Assembly (NCBI GenBank): GCA_036873135.1 | Contig: JAPTYO010000007.1 | Coordinates: 28,750,763 to 28,814,762, forward strand | Length of the DNA stretch: 64,000 nt | Source: Clarkia xantiana subsp. parviflora | Taxonomy: Eukaryota > Streptophyta > Magnoliopsida > Myrtales > Onagraceae | Direction of reading: 5' to 3' | Shown: positions 1 to 12,392 of the stretch, piece by piece | Layout: every line of letters begins with the position of its first letter | Numbering within the stretch: position 1 is the stretch's first letter | Program-made: the position numbers and the translations under genes | Notes under the pieces: generated by a model | What the model saw: only the letters and a program-made list of their open reading frames with translations | Told to the model about the DNA's origin: nothing | Database searches by the model: none

Positions 1-98
1 GTTGATTAATTTCAATCATCGTATTCCTTTGATCTTTATATCTTTCTTGTGTCCAAAGCAAAGTATAATAATAACTTTATGACTTTCCTAAATTGCAG

Positions 99-2916
99 CT
101 TCATGTTCAAGACTTGCCAAACTAGGAACTGTAATGAAAAACCAAGAACCACCCAAAATTACCAAAAAGGACATCACCTACCCAACCACGACCGTCCCTA
201 CAATAATCCCCGCCGCGACCACCGCTGCCCCGACCGTCATGAACCCGACATCTGTCCCCGACACCACGATCATCTCCAACCAACCGATTACACCGGCCAC
301 CGGGATTCTAAATACACCGCCACGTTCGTTGAGTGCTAGTTGGTGCATTGCTAGTCAAGGAGCTTCTCGAGCCGCGGTTCAGGTTAGCGACAAAGCTACA
401 TAGGGGTGAGGGGACAATTTCCCCCCTCAACTTTTTGTGATATGTAATTTTTTCTAAAATTTGTAATTATTGTTAAACTGACCCTTTAAAATCTTATATT
501 TACCCTTAACTTTTTATACTAGCTAGTTACTTACTTATAACTCAATTTTTACCTCTAAACATAATTGCTGACTACGTCCATGGTTAAGGTGGCTCTGGAC
601 TACGCGTGTGGCTACGGTGGAGCCGACTGCACCGATATACAACCAAACGGCGCGTGTTATAACCCGAACACAGTTCGAGACCATGCTTCGTACGCATTCA
701 ATCAGTACTATCAGAAGAACCCGGTTCCGACTAGTTGTAACTTCGGTGGCACGGCAGTGGTTACTAGTACCGACCCCAGTAAGTCACTATCTATAATATA
801 TCTATTCCTATGTGTGCTATTAAACTTGTGTATTATTAGGAAATTTCTTGCACCAAAACAAGTGACCCTTTTTAGCTTCCTTTTCCTAGGGAGATTAGAT
901 TGATCTGACAAAATGTTGGAAAAATGATTGAACCAAATTACTCAGCTAGCTGTTTAATTAATAGCTTTATAATGAAAGTTATTAGAAATTACTAATTCTT
1001 TTTAAGAATTTATTTATAAAAAAGCATAATTTCAATAAATAAATATATTATTGGAGATACTTTCTTATATATATATATATTATTTATGGAATTCTTTTAC
1101 ATTTTTTTATTAATTTAAATGTTTTTTTTGGGCTTTTAGATCAAGTAATATGATATGATTAAAGAATAAATTAAAAATATTTATTAACTATTTATAATTT
1201 ATGGATAGTATTTAACTGTTTGTTATAATGACATTTTTTTTCTCGACAAAATTGATTTTTATGACGAAATGTTATGTTCTTACCAACGAAAAATCCCTTC
1301 AACAAATGTAGTACTAGTGATATTACAAAATCACGTAAATCAAATTAAGAAAAGTAAATCAAATTTTATTAGTAAATTAAATACTCCTACATAAAACCAA
1401 AATAAATGGAACTTAGTTAATTGACTCTTCGTGACCTAACTTAAAGGGTTGATTCGAAGTAAGTAAAAATTATTCTAAATTTTAAAGTAAGAATGTCAAT
1501 GGTGCTGCCTTTCTAATGAAGACCCATAAGACGACACTCTATGAGATTATTCTACTGCACTATTATGGTATTAAAACTCAAATGCATCATCATATAAAAA
1601 TATTGACCTTGATATGATGTCATATAAATAGTGAAATATGTATTATGAGTTATATATATATCTTATGGAACATGACCCAAGCTCTAGCTAGTTGAGTTGA
1701 TGAGATTGGGGTCCCAATATAAAAACGAACTTTCGTAGTCAAGCCTCAGGTTGCCGAAAGTAAAATAAAAGGGTGGAAAATGGAGCATGTCATGTCCCAC
1801 ACATATATAAAATTAAAGTCTAATTAGCGCCGGACCTATCCGCAGAAAGCTCACACCTATCCACTGCCCATGTTCTTCCATTACATGTGCACATTTTGGT
1901 TGCGACCTATCCATTACACCACAAGTATATATTAACTTTTGTTTACATCTTTAACCATTGTGTCTCAATTATTTAATGTGTGATGATTTATAAATGACTC
2001 GTAAATCGATTTATTTAGTTAAAAGGGTCCGCTTTGATCCAATCTCATGTCCTATCTGATTACCTCGTTTAGGAAACCATATCTAACATAAACCTAGGAC
2101 GAGTTCTCTAACTCGGAAAATTAAGTTATGATCGATCTAAAGTTTTAATTGATTTGTGTGAACTAAAAGGGCTTGATCTGGCCCAGACTCGGTATCTCAG
2201 TGATCAAGTCTGAAATATGCGATCAGGTCTGACACATGTTCGGGTTGAGGCAAGCCAATCGAGTCATGAGTCATTCACAATCAAACACTTTACTTAGTTA
2301 AGGGGCTCACTTTGACCTAAGATCATGTCATATCTGATCACCTCATCTTGGAGACCATATTTAGTATGAGTCTAGAGCAAGCCCTCTAACTCGGACAATT
2401 AAATTATGACCGATTTATAGTTTTGATCGATTAGTCTGAGCTAAGAGACTCGACCTTGTTCAAGCTTGTATTAGGTGTGATCTCCGAAACTAGGTGATTA
2501 AGTCTAACACGAGTCCAGGGATCAGGGCAAGCCAATTGAGTCATGATTCATTCAAAAATCAATCAAACACTTGAAAAATATGCATAACATGATGTTTTGG
2601 TTGATTTAATAGGTACAGGATCATGCCAGTACAAATCCATAAGGTAAACCTTCTTCCTCTTCCCAACCTCCAACAATAATGATCAAAGTGGTATAGTAAC
2701 TTCACTTTATGAACATCAATACAAGATATATCATTTTTTTTTTCTTTTCTTTTTTGCAGTACAAGTTCATCAATTTTGAACATCACCAACTCAAGTGGAG
2801 CCACTGTGTTTGGTGCACATGTTCCTAGTGGCCCCTCCACCTCAGAAGCTTCAACAAGAATAACAACCATATTACCACTTTTCCTAATTTTGCTTGGTTT
2901 GTATATATCTCAATGA
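99..2916 (+). CDS. X8-domain, GPI-anchored callose-binding-type protein (5' end outside window)
   Basis: Plasmodesmata callose-binding (PDCB)-type protein; the X8 domain (CBM43) binds beta-1,3-glucan at the cell surface. Exons read as 99-382, 589-778, 2613-2643 and 2760-2916, all with GT..AG borders and matching phases. About 219 residues are visible. They hold a Thr/Pro/Ala-rich linker, then an X8 domain from SWCIAS through ALDYACGYGGADC, GACYNPNTV, SYAFNQYYQ, TSCNFGGTA and GSCQY, with all six cysteines. A Ser-rich stretch with ILNITNSSGATVFG follows, then a hydrophobic C-terminus (ILPLFLILLGLYIS) typical of a GPI-attachment signal. The 31-bp exon at 2613-2643 supplies the sixth cysteine and is easily missed. 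Base 99 follows a good 3' splice site, so the signal-peptide exon should lie upstream of the window. An ATG at 134 is in frame but probably internal. The family is secure; the exact paralogue is not. Confidence 0.88.
2010..2575. repeat. Two-copy diverged tandem repeat (about 280 bp) in intron of the X8 gene
   Basis: The segment starting near 2010 recurs from about 2289. Shared landmarks in the same order include TTAGTTAA, 'ctttga(t/c)c', 'cctcgttt/cctcatct', 'ctctaactcgga', 'aattatgaccgat' and 'gagtcatga'. The copies are clearly diverged, so the duplication is old. It lies just upstream of the 31-bp micro-exon. Confidence 0.7.
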
Positions 2917-4115
2917 TCTATGCTACTTTAAGGAAATTAGTATTTGAAAAGTTCATGTATGACACGAGCTAGAACCAGATCGAGCCACGTAAGCCATTAT
3001 TAGATAATTAGTTTCCTTACAATATTACGCTGTAATGAAAGTAATTTTTCGTAGATTGCAGGGGCCATATCGCTATCTAGATGGTAAATATGTTGTAGAA
3101 TTATTATATATGGTAGTCGTCTCTCTAGGTTTCCTGTCTTTTTAAGGAACAGACATTTTAAGTAGATAGATCTCTTGGTATTGTACGTTTTTTCTTTTGT
3201 TATCGAACATTTTATATATGTAGATCGTCTAATTTTGTTTTCTAGTACTTGTCTAGAGTCAGCAATTCTAAGTTGAAAAATTGATAATTATGTTTTTATG
3301 CTTGTTTATAAATATATGTTTAATCGCTAAGAGTAGTGCAGTTACAATGATGAGTTTGTGTCTATAATGATTATTGTTATGTAGTATTAAAGTCTGGTTG
3401 TTGGTACTGTATTAGTTTGGACTCATTAACTTTTGATTATTTTTGGATTCTTAGTTATTTTGAAATTAGGTTGTTATACTTGTTTGTAGAAACGGTTATG
3501 AATTCGATTGTTGATAGGGTTACGAATTCGATTATATTGGGTACGACTAGAAAGAAAAATGATTAATGAGTAAAATCGTGATGAAAAATTGGAGTTGTGA
3601 AGTATAGATATCTTTTTGGCCTATCTTCTTAAGAAATACAATTATTTTTTTATTATTCACAATATTTTTAATTACTATTTCTTATCCTAACTATCCTAAT
3701 AATTGTTATTCTTTTTATCCACCGATGATAATTCACAATGTTTTTTTTTCTTTACCATTTATCTGTTTTACATATTCATTCATGGTAAAAAAAAATGTTT
3801 AATACAATCGCAATTTATTATTACTCCTTTAAACTTCGTAAGTTTCTAATTTACCGCATCATTAGTTATTAGTAAGCGAACATTATTTTTATAATTATTA
3901 CATACTTTATTTTAATTAAATTAATATTTAAATTTTTTATTTTAAACAAAGTTTTTTTTTGCCAATGTTTATTGATTAATTTATTTTGCTAAAATTAATA
4001 GATAATAATAATAATAAAATCCTAGAAAGAAGAGATTTTTTTATATATATATAAAAAAAAAAAAAAAAAGAGAGAGAACTTTAAGTGTATAATCATGTTC
4101 CCTCAATAAGTTTTG
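2917..4115. other. AT-rich intergenic stretch, no gene seen
   Basis: This holds the 3' flank of the X8 gene and then AT-rich DNA with homopolymer runs (T9, A18 near 4050). I see no coding exon with splice sites, no TIR pair and no RNA gene. Confidence 0.6.
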
Positions 4116-4130
4116 CTGTTGACCCCACTA
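4116..4130. repeat. LINE target-site duplication, left copy
   Basis: CTGTTGACCCCACTA here is identical to 10401-10415. The two copies bracket the LINE exactly, with T15 directly inside the left copy and A18 directly inside the right copy. Confidence 0.93.
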
Positions 4131-4166
4131 TTTTTTTTTTTTTTTAAAGTAGACATATCCTATAAG

Positions 4167-7100
4167 TCAAACATAATTACAAAAAAGGTAAGATGAGAGG
4201 AAAGACCTCGACCAAATACCATATGTTCGGTTAATTAAGGCAAATTTAGCTAAATGATGACCATAACGAACTCCTGATCTAGAAATTTTAACAATAACAA
4301 GAGAATTAAACCAAGAGCACAGTGTTTTTAAGTCCGAAAGTAAACAAAAGAGTTCAGCCTGATTAAGTGTAGCTCCGTTTATAGCTTGCTCCAGTTGAAG
4401 TGAATCTGTTTTTAGGATGATGTTCTGTCTTCGATGTGGATAAGCTAATAAGAGAGCTGCACGGCAAGCTAACCCTTCCGCCAAAAGTGGAGATGATCCA
4501 TTCAAAAGCTGAGTAGAAACTGAAACTAAAATGCCTGCAGGATTATAAAGAAGAGCTGCTCCAGCAATGGTTTCAGCTGCTGAATCACAAGCACCATCAA
4601 TGATAAGTGTCCATGAATTCAGCTGTTGTGGTCGTGTCACTCTCAAGGATTGTTGGATGGATGGTCTTCTTGTTGGGTACCCTATTAAACAATCAAAAGC
4701 ACGGTTGTTATTATTATTAAACGGGAAATTAAAATTGTTCATAAAGTTGTCTATGCAGGGTTTTGTTGACTGAAAGACTCTGAGATTCCTGGTTAACCAA
4801 ATATTCCAGATTATCAAGCATTTGAGAGGAAGGTCCTCAAGTTTGGAAATGATATCCTTTGTCAACCACTATGTTACTGTATGAAGATCTTGAAACATTG
4901 ATTCTCCTACTTCAAACATCGAAGCAAACTATAATCGTCTAGCAAATTCACACTTCCACATTAGATGCGTCTAGGTTTCAGGTTGTTTTCCACATAGAGG
5001 ACATTAGGGGTCTAGGTTAGGAATACGTCTGTGAAGGTTAGCTCCCAGAGCTAGTTCTTCTGAACATCCCTTCCAGATGAACATTTTAATCTTTGGAAGT
5101 AATAACTTTGATCTCCAAAGCTTATTCCAGAAATTAAAATTAGCAATCATAGGGGATGCCGAGGCTGATCCATATTTAGTGGTATGTGCAATTGTGGATA
5201 TCAGCTGGTAACCTGACTTTACTGTGTACTCTCCTGAAGAATTTGGAGTCCAGACTAGAGAGTCATCAACAGGGAAGATAGGGAGTGAGATGTTTGATAT
5301 AATTTGCACTAGTAAAGGATGCAGGGTGTTTTGCATGAGGGCGATGTTCCAAATTGATTGTTGTTGCAACAGAAAGTGGTCAACCTTAAGGTGAGGATCT
5401 AGATTCATGTTAGTCCAGGCTGAGAGAGATTTAACATTTGGTACCAAAGGGCCAGTCCAAAAGTTGATGGAATGACCTTTACCAATTAGCCATCTAACCC
5501 CACATAGAAACAAAGGGCGAAGTTGCAGTATAGTTCTCCAAACTGTTGCCTTGCAAGTAAATAAAGTTTCTTGGGATAGGTACTTCAACCTTAGACAATG
5601 AGCCCAGAGAGAATCCCTCGATGTTAAAAGACGCCAGATTTGTTTAAGCAAGAGGGCAGAGTTTTGATGTTTAGTGTCTTTGAAGCCTAGATCCCCAGCT
5701 GATTTGCTAAGAGTAATTTTGTGCCAAGCTATCCAAGGTATGCCTCGTTTTTCTGGTCCTGACCTCCACTAGAAATCCCTAAGGATTGTTTCAATTTTAC
5801 TGTGAATTTGGGCAGGAAGTTTAATGCAAGACATAGTGTAGATTGGGATAGAAGATGCAGTAGATTTGATCAGAACTTCTTTACTAGATGCATTGAGCAA
5901 TTTTCTCATCCACCCCTGAACTCTCTTAGAAATTCTCTCAAGTAATGAATTCCCTATCATCTGTTTTTGATTGATCCAGTTAACAGGTAGTCCTAGATAT
6001 AAATCATTGTCTTTCATTTTCTTGATTCCTAAGGATGATGGAAGTGAGTCCCTGATCTAATGGGAAGTATTGTGACTGAAAACAACGCTTGATTTTTGAA
6101 AGTTCACCTGCTGACCTGATTGGGATTCATAGTGGTGCAGCGGATGTTGGAGAGATTGAACATAATTGAGATTAGCTTCAATGAAAATGAAAATATCATC
6201 TGCAAATAGTAGATGAGAAATTGGTGGGCAGGTTGGACCTGGTTTTATTCCACTGATAGCTTCTGAGGCTTGTGCTTTTGTGAGGCTTCTTGAAAGAACA
6301 TCAGCACAGAGGATGAAAAGGAAGGGTGACAAAAGATCCCTTGTCTCAAACCTCCGGTTGGAATGATTAATTCTGAAGGGTTGCCATTAATTAGAATTGA
6401 AAGAGTTGAAGAGCTGACACATTCCATTATCCAAGATATAAACTGGTTTGGAAATTGAAGCTTTGTAAGTGTTTCCTTAAGAAAATGTCATTCAATTATG
6501 TCAAAAGCTTTAGACATATCTAATTTCAGAGCCATGAGTCCTATTTTGCCCATTCTCCTTTTTTTGATGACGTGCAGTATCTCCTGGGCCAATAGAGTGT
6601 TATCAGAGATCAGCCTTCCTTGGACAAAGGCACTCTGATAAGGAGCAATGAGATCTGGAAGACTTTTTTTAAGTCTATTGGTTAGGACTTTGGAGATAAT
6701 TTTGTAAGTTGTTGTACAAAGGCTAATAGGTCTACAGTGTTGCATTGTCTGTGGCTGAGTGATCTTTGGGATAAGAGCAATGAAAGTTCTGTTTAGATCC
6801 CTAAGCATAACTCCTGTCTGGAAGAAGGAATGAATAGCTGCAAGTGTTTCACGAGAAATGATATTCCATTGTTGTTGGTAAAATCCGGGAGGAAACCATC
6901 AGGGCAAGGAGACTTATCAGGATTGAGATTCATTAAAGCCTTAAGGATTTCAAAGTTCTGAACTGGCTGACCTAGGGAGCTAAGATTGATATCTGGTTGG
7001 GGCAAGTCTTTTAAGAGGGTGTACTCTGATGGAGGAGGCTGAGCTGTGAAAACAGTTGAGAAGTAATTGATCACATGATGCGAAATTTGGGAGTGGCTGG

Positions 7101-7842
7101 TTAACCAATCACCATTTTCTCCCAGAATCCATATCAATTTATTAATTTGCCTCTTTGCTAGTGTTTTTGCGTGAAAGAACTTTGTGTTTCTATCACCTAA
7201 AGTGAGTCATTGCTCTCTTGACTTCTGACGCCATAATAGCTCCTCTTGATTGTAAAGGCTTTGTAAATGTGATTCCATAAGTGCCACCTCAGAGGAAATT
7301 GTGTTTGTTGATTCTTGAAGAAGCTAAAGGGAGGTGAGATCTCTATGTATGTTTGAATGGATGTTTCCAAACACATTTTTGTTTCAATTTTTCAGATCAG
7401 AGCTGAGAGTTGACAATTTAAGATGCATGACAGAATGAGGCATGCATGAAGTATGTTTCCTCCACGAGGATATGATTACATCTATGAACGTGGGGTGTTC
7501 CATCCACATGGATTCAAATCTAAAAGGTCTCTAATTGGTATGATGAGTATTACAGGGATGAAGGTTGAGCATAATAGGAAAATGATCAGAGGCTAGCCTT
7601 GCCAGATTAAATAAAGTGACATTTGGGAAGAGATGGAGCCATTCAATATTGATGAGAGCTCTATCCAGTCGTTCAAGAATTAAGTCAGGGGGATCCCTTC
7701 TGTTTGACCATGTAAAGTAAGGACCTTGAGATCCCAAGTCGAAGAGATCCATTGAGTCAGACCTAGAGATCATCTGGAGAAGCCTATCATTAGATAAAGG
7801 ATTACCACCTAATTTTTCTGGTGTCATTTGATAAACATCAAA
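4167..7842 (-). pseudogene. LINE ORF2 remnant: truncated endonuclease, reverse transcriptase, zf-RVT, RNase H
   Basis: On the minus strand, fragments follow LINE ORF2 order. The endonuclease tail (7827-7531) has TPEKLGGNPLSNDRLL, GPYFTWSNRR, ILERLDRAL and SDHFP. A linker has GDRNTKFFHA near 7180. RT spans about 7137-5769: the degenerate NPDKSPCPDGF (usually SPGPDGF), FIALIPKI, CRPISL, YQSAFVQGR, LKLDMSKAFD, and the catalytic FADD near 6210. The zf-RVT-like part (5651-5004) has VWTPNSSGEYTVKSGY and KIKMFIWKG. RNase H (4865-4167) has LIIDGACDSAAE and ILKTDSLQLEQ. At least six frame breaks or stops separate these blocks, so no full protein is made. The endonuclease starts directly at its central FD(V)..TPEKLGG block; its first 110-130 residues are absent. 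Confidence 0.92.
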
Positions 7843-7849
7843 GATACCT

Positions 7850-10068
7850 CATCATAGTTTTCTATTGAGAAATGACTTGTTGCATGAGCATCTGATGTGT
7901 GAATAGATGGGCCCTGTTGTTCAAGTCTGGGACGGAGCCTTCTTAGGTAGCTAAGAATTTCATCTTCCTCCTCTCTGCGCTGACGAGTTCCAAGTGTGGA
8001 TATGGATGTCCCTCTGATAGTAAGTGCACTTGTGGTAGGAATTGATCTTCTTGTCCATGTTCTTCTTGGCTGCTGACTGGAGGATTCTGTGTAAACCATT
8101 GGCTCTTTCCAAGATCTGTGGATGATTGGGCTCAGTTGTGTTGTTGTAGGATCCGAGGCAACATGGTGAGATGCTTGTGCAGCAGATTGAGCAAGGAAGG
8201 TTGTGTTTGATCCTAAAGTGACAGGGATTTGGCTATCTTGTGTAGTTTGCTCTTGTAGGTGAAATTGCTCCATGAGTACCAATTGTTATGCCAGAGTTGA
8301 GTCATCCATGTAGATTTCTGTTGTTCTTGAGTGGGAGTCCTGTGTTTGAGTTTGTGGAGAGTGTTGGTGAGCTCTTTCTGTAGCATTTGGATCAACAGGA
8401 GATGTCCTAAGCATGATAGGAAACTGATAGCTTGGTGGGCAAGTTACTTGTTGTGGTGCCTGTGAACTATGGTGTTGCCTTTCTTGATTGCCCTGGATTG
8501 GTGGTTCTAATGTGAAAAGTGGGAATGGGAAGCCTGGTGGTGATTGAGGGGTAGCAGAGGAGGACTGAGTGTGATGGGCATGATGCAGATGCTGATGATA
8601 CTGAGGAAATAGCAATTATGGAGCCCAAGATAATGGCGAGGGACCAAAAGGAGGAGGATAAAGTGAAAAATCCATATATGGATGATGAAGCAGTGCTGTG
8701 TAATTCACACAGGTGGTTTGGTGATGTTGGGAGCTTGAGGGGAGGAATGAAAACGAAAGAGGAGGGTAAACGTGCATGTAAGGGTGATGCATGTAAGGGC
8801 TGTGGTATTGTGAGGGGAAAGCTGCTGAATGGGCTGGATAGTGAGAGGTGTTAGATGGATGGGGAAGTACTGTAGCTGGTGATTCAGTGGGAGTTGGTGT
8901 GTCTGAATGGGAGGAATCTGAGATAATGGGGGTGGTGAAGGGCGTTGTGTAGGTTGTGGTAGTGGTGTTGGTAGTATATGTACGAGGATCAAGATGTGGG
9001 GTTACTAGTGGCTGTGTGGGCTGCTGCTGGGTCTCCAATGGAGCTGTGAATGCATTGTGCCTTTGGCGAGCTACTGAGAGTGTAATTCTTGTTGCCAGCT
9101 CTGAAGGATGAGCTTGACCATTAGAGTGTTTGCATGCACATTAACTGAAGTTCTAGGTTGCTGACGAGCTGAGTAAGGCTTGGATCCACCATGAGTAGGA
9201 GTGGTCCTCTCATTATCATCCCTGTAGGATATCCAGTTTGTGAGAAGCCCAGATCCTCTGTTTGCAAAGTTATAGAGATAATGTGTATCATCGTAAATTG
9301 GTGCAACTCCAGCTCTGTCAGTTAAGCGAAGAAACATTTGATTGAGATCTTTGATAACTATTTCCTCTGCTGCTCTACAGTGACCTAAGGTGTGGCCAAA
9401 TCTGCCACATCTTCTGCATTGTATGAGATCAGCACCTCTGTTTCTGCTTGTCCAGTGGAGACTCCAATTGAGGGCAACACCGGGTTTAGATAGTTGAGAT
9501 AGACCAGCACTCTAGGATGGGTTGTGAGCCAAGGATGTGTTGCATGGAGTTCTGAACGAACCACCTCTCCTACAGCAGATGCAAGAAATTCCACATACTC
9601 TCTCTCCATTAGAATATGTGGAATGTCTCTCATCTCTATCCAAGTTGGAACTCTTGAGAAGTCCACTTCCGGAAATGGATTTTCCAGGGTTGGTCGTGCA
9701 AATGCTAAGAGGTTGCCCTCTATTATGAAGGGCCCATTCTGATATACCTCTTGGGCATCTGCTGCAGATCGAAAGATAAAAATCCAAGTGCCATCTTCGC
9801 GAGGAATGATTTCTGGAACATGTGGTATTCACCATTGATTTCTGACAAAAGCAGTAACTGCTACTTCACTAAGATGACGGAGGTTCAGAAAACGTCCGAG
9901 GAGGACTAAACCAAGATTCTCCATATAGTTAATGCGAGGTGATGGTCGTTGAGAGAATGTTGGTGTTTTATTTATTGAAAGACAGACAAAGATTCTCTTC
10001 AATCTTAAGTGCTTTCTGTGGGGAGGAATGTAGTGGGAAGCTTGATAAGATTGCTTGAAATAGCTCAT
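7850..10068 (-). pseudogene. LINE ORF1 (gag-like) remnant: DUF4283-like region, CCHC knuckle, Pro/Thr-rich tail
   Basis: Minus-strand nucleic-acid-binding ORF of the LINE. It starts at an ATG at 10068. The N-terminal region through GTWIFIFRSAADAQEVYQNGPFIIEG and WIEMRDIP has the shape of plant LINE DUF4283 domains. An in-frame TGA interrupts it near 9835. A frameshift near 9430 precedes a CX2CX4HX4C knuckle (CRRCGRFGHTLGHC, about 9377-9418). The following 1.2 kb encodes a Thr/Pro/His/Gln-rich low-complexity tail broken by a stop near 8615 and a frame change near 8285. It ends in an Arg/Glu-rich segment that abuts the truncated endonuclease. Role inferred from family: RNA binding in the retrotransposition RNP. 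Confidence 0.85.
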
Positions 10069-10400
10069 GTTGCAACGTAGGTAATGATTGAAGACTAGCT
10101 ATGTGCAGGCGAACCCTAAGTGTTGTCAATCTTGCATGGATTGCTATTGGGCGCAGTTTTGGTTAACCGATGTAGGGAAGCTGAAGCAAAAAGTTATCCA
10201 GAAGAAGGCGTGTCGGGAAAGTGAAGGAGCTGATTGGTCTGAAGCTACACGGGAAGATATGCAGGGTCGTAGGTTAGTAGGTATCTGTAGCTGATGATGA
10301 TGAAGATGAGCAAGAAGTGAACATGAAGTAGTCGCGGAACTAGGTTTAGAGGAAAAAAGAGAGAATTGAAAAATTCTCACGTAAAAAAAAAAAAAAAAAA

Positions 10401-10415
10401 CTGTTGACCCCACTA
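10401..10415. repeat. LINE target-site duplication, right copy
   Basis: Exact copy of the 15 bases at 4116-4130, directly following A18. Confidence 0.93.
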
Positions 10416-11912
10416 GCTAGTTCGTCAAGATGATGCATAACATCGTATGTTGTGGAGATCCAGTTGACTTTAAGATTTGGCTCACAGTCGTTTAGTCTAC
10501 GTGCATGATGCATGTCCACCAGCCATCTGCTTTCTTTTGTCCCTGAAGATGTAAATAACGAATTGCTAACATAAGTGAAATACACCACATTAATGATACG
10601 GTTGAGTTGTAGTCAGCTATAAAATATAAATACAGTCGAATTTATGAATTTATAATTGTTAGATTAAATATATATATATATATAAAATAGGTTAGATATA
10701 ATTAATATTTTCTATTCTGAATTTGATTTATCATTTCTCTTAATTTAAATTCAACTCAATTTGCAGTCGACTGTAATTTAGTCAAATTCATTTCGAAATG
10801 ATTCAATTAATTGCAGTTGGTTGTAAATACAATCAAATTTCTAGTTGTTAGATCATATACATCAAGACGATATCTATGCAATGGCTTAGATCTGGATTCA
10901 GATTACCTGCTCCACTATTCCTACCCCAAATCGTGTTTAACCGTTAAGATATTGACACATATCATTATATTTACTATTCTCATTCTATAGTTCACCAATC
11001 TCAATAGGTTTTAAGAAGAAAAAAACAACAACAATAATTACATCAAGTACACGTGTCAAAATCACAACGACGAGGTACAATTTGGAACATTGAAAAGTGG
11101 TGCAGGTGATTTGGATCTTTTATAAACTAATAATATATCTTATGAAATATGATATATGCTCTTTCATAATCTAACGACTGCAAATTCAACTGCAACTACA
11201 ATCAAGTTTGTTGATTTTAGATCAAACAAATCGAGATATGTGTTTGCTCTATTGTCGACTAAGTCATGTCTGGTCCACATATAGTTCTCATGCATAAATT
11301 GAGTCAAGTGCTTAACGTTATTCTCTCTTAATTATACTAGATTGCTTGTAGATGTTATGTTAACATGATATATGCATACAGTTGTGTTCACTTAGTCTGA
11401 TAAGAAAAAATTTCAGAGCGCCACATCGTTGTCAACACTATCCCATTCCCTTTGTTAAAAAAAATTATTTTCGATGAATAGATACCAGGCATAGTCATAG
11501 TCGTTTTGTATTGGTTGAATTGATTTAGATTATGTCGTATCAAAGCATAGACTAACGATATGTTTGGTTCGTGGAATATGAATTGGGAATTAGAATTTTG
11601 TATGATGATTTTGGTTACTTAAGTGTATCGAATAAGGATTCTCAATTCCTAATTTTGAAGGAATAATCAATCTTGGTATAATCCCTAAGAATGACCATTT
11701 CAATTTCTGTTGGAATTGAGAATAAAAATAAAAAGACAATTTTAACCTTACACTTTTACTGAAATTACAAAAATACTTAACCTAATTTATTAATTACGCA
11801 GTCGACTCTTCATTTTTCGTGTACACATTTGAGAGCCAACTGCCAGACGTGATTGACGAATGTCGACCTCCCGCCGACATGTTACCGCGCCGACTAATGC
11901 TGCTCGCTCGCC
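10416..11912. other. AT-rich intergenic stretch with dispersed diverged motifs
   Basis: No gene seen. A motif around 'cagtcgactgtaattt...aatcaaatt...gttagatca' appears near 10610 and 10765 and in roughly inverted form near 11170. This suggests a degraded repeat without clear ends. Near 11555-11720 is an AT-rich piece with a 'gtttggttcgtggaat' start, typical of plant MITEs, but no TSD could be defined. Confidence 0.4.
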
Positions 11913-11920
11913 GCTGCTGC

Positions 11921-12384
11921 TAGGGGTGAGCTCGGGCCGGGACGGGCGGGCTTTTACCTGAGCCCGAGCCCGAGCCCGAAATTTCCGGGACTCTAATTTT
12001 TAGCCCGAGCCCGAAAATTAGGAAAATGGCCCGCCCGAGCCGGGACTTCGGGACTCGGGCTCGGGCTAGCCCGAATTTTAACAAAAATTCTGAAAAAAAT
12101 AAAAAAAATATAAAAAAAATAAAAAAAATTCAAACATGGAGGAAGATGGTTAGATACTAACTATAGTTAGTGGGGAATATATATAATTATATATATTTAT
12201 ATAGTATTAAAAAAATTCGGGACGGGCTCGGGCTTTTCGGGATTTTGGCACAAAAGCCCGAGCCCGAGCCCGAATTGAAAATAAAAGTCCCGCCCGCTCG
12301 GGCTCGGGTCTATTCGGGACCGGGTTTTTCGGGACGGGCTCGGGACGGGTTTTTCGGGCTTTCGGGTTTTCCTGCTCAGCCCTA
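11921..12384. mobile_element. hAT-like MITE, 464 bp, GC-rich ends
   Basis: It starts TAGGGGTGAGC and ends GCTCAGCCCTA, an imperfect terminal inverted repeat (TIR). It is flanked by identical 8-bp direct repeats GCTGCTGC (11913-11920 and 12385-12392), the TSD length of hAT transposons. The flank is itself CTG-rich, which weakens the TSD slightly. The arms consist of runs of CGGGCTCGGG / CCCGAGCCCG in both orientations and can form multiple hairpins. The centre (about 12070-12210) is AT-rich. It has no coding capacity; ORFs across the GC-rich arms are artefacts of the repeats. Confidence 0.8.
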
Positions 12385-12392
12385 GCTGCTGC

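Larger units (their letters stand above)
4131..10400 (-). mobile_element. LINE (non-LTR retrotransposon), 6.27 kb, degenerate
   Basis: Minus-strand L1-type plant LINE. The 3' poly(A) tail is the T15 run at 4131-4145. Reading right to left: a 5' leader; ORF1 with a DUF4283-like region and a CCHC knuckle; a Pro/Thr/Gln/His-rich region; the C-terminal part of an endonuclease; reverse transcriptase; a zf-RVT-like segment; RNase H. A perfect 15-bp TSD flanks it. Frames are broken by stops and shifts throughout, so it is inactive. The sense 5' end begins with T18 (10383-10400 on +), which is unusual. The N-terminal half of the endonuclease is missing. Confidence 0.95.
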
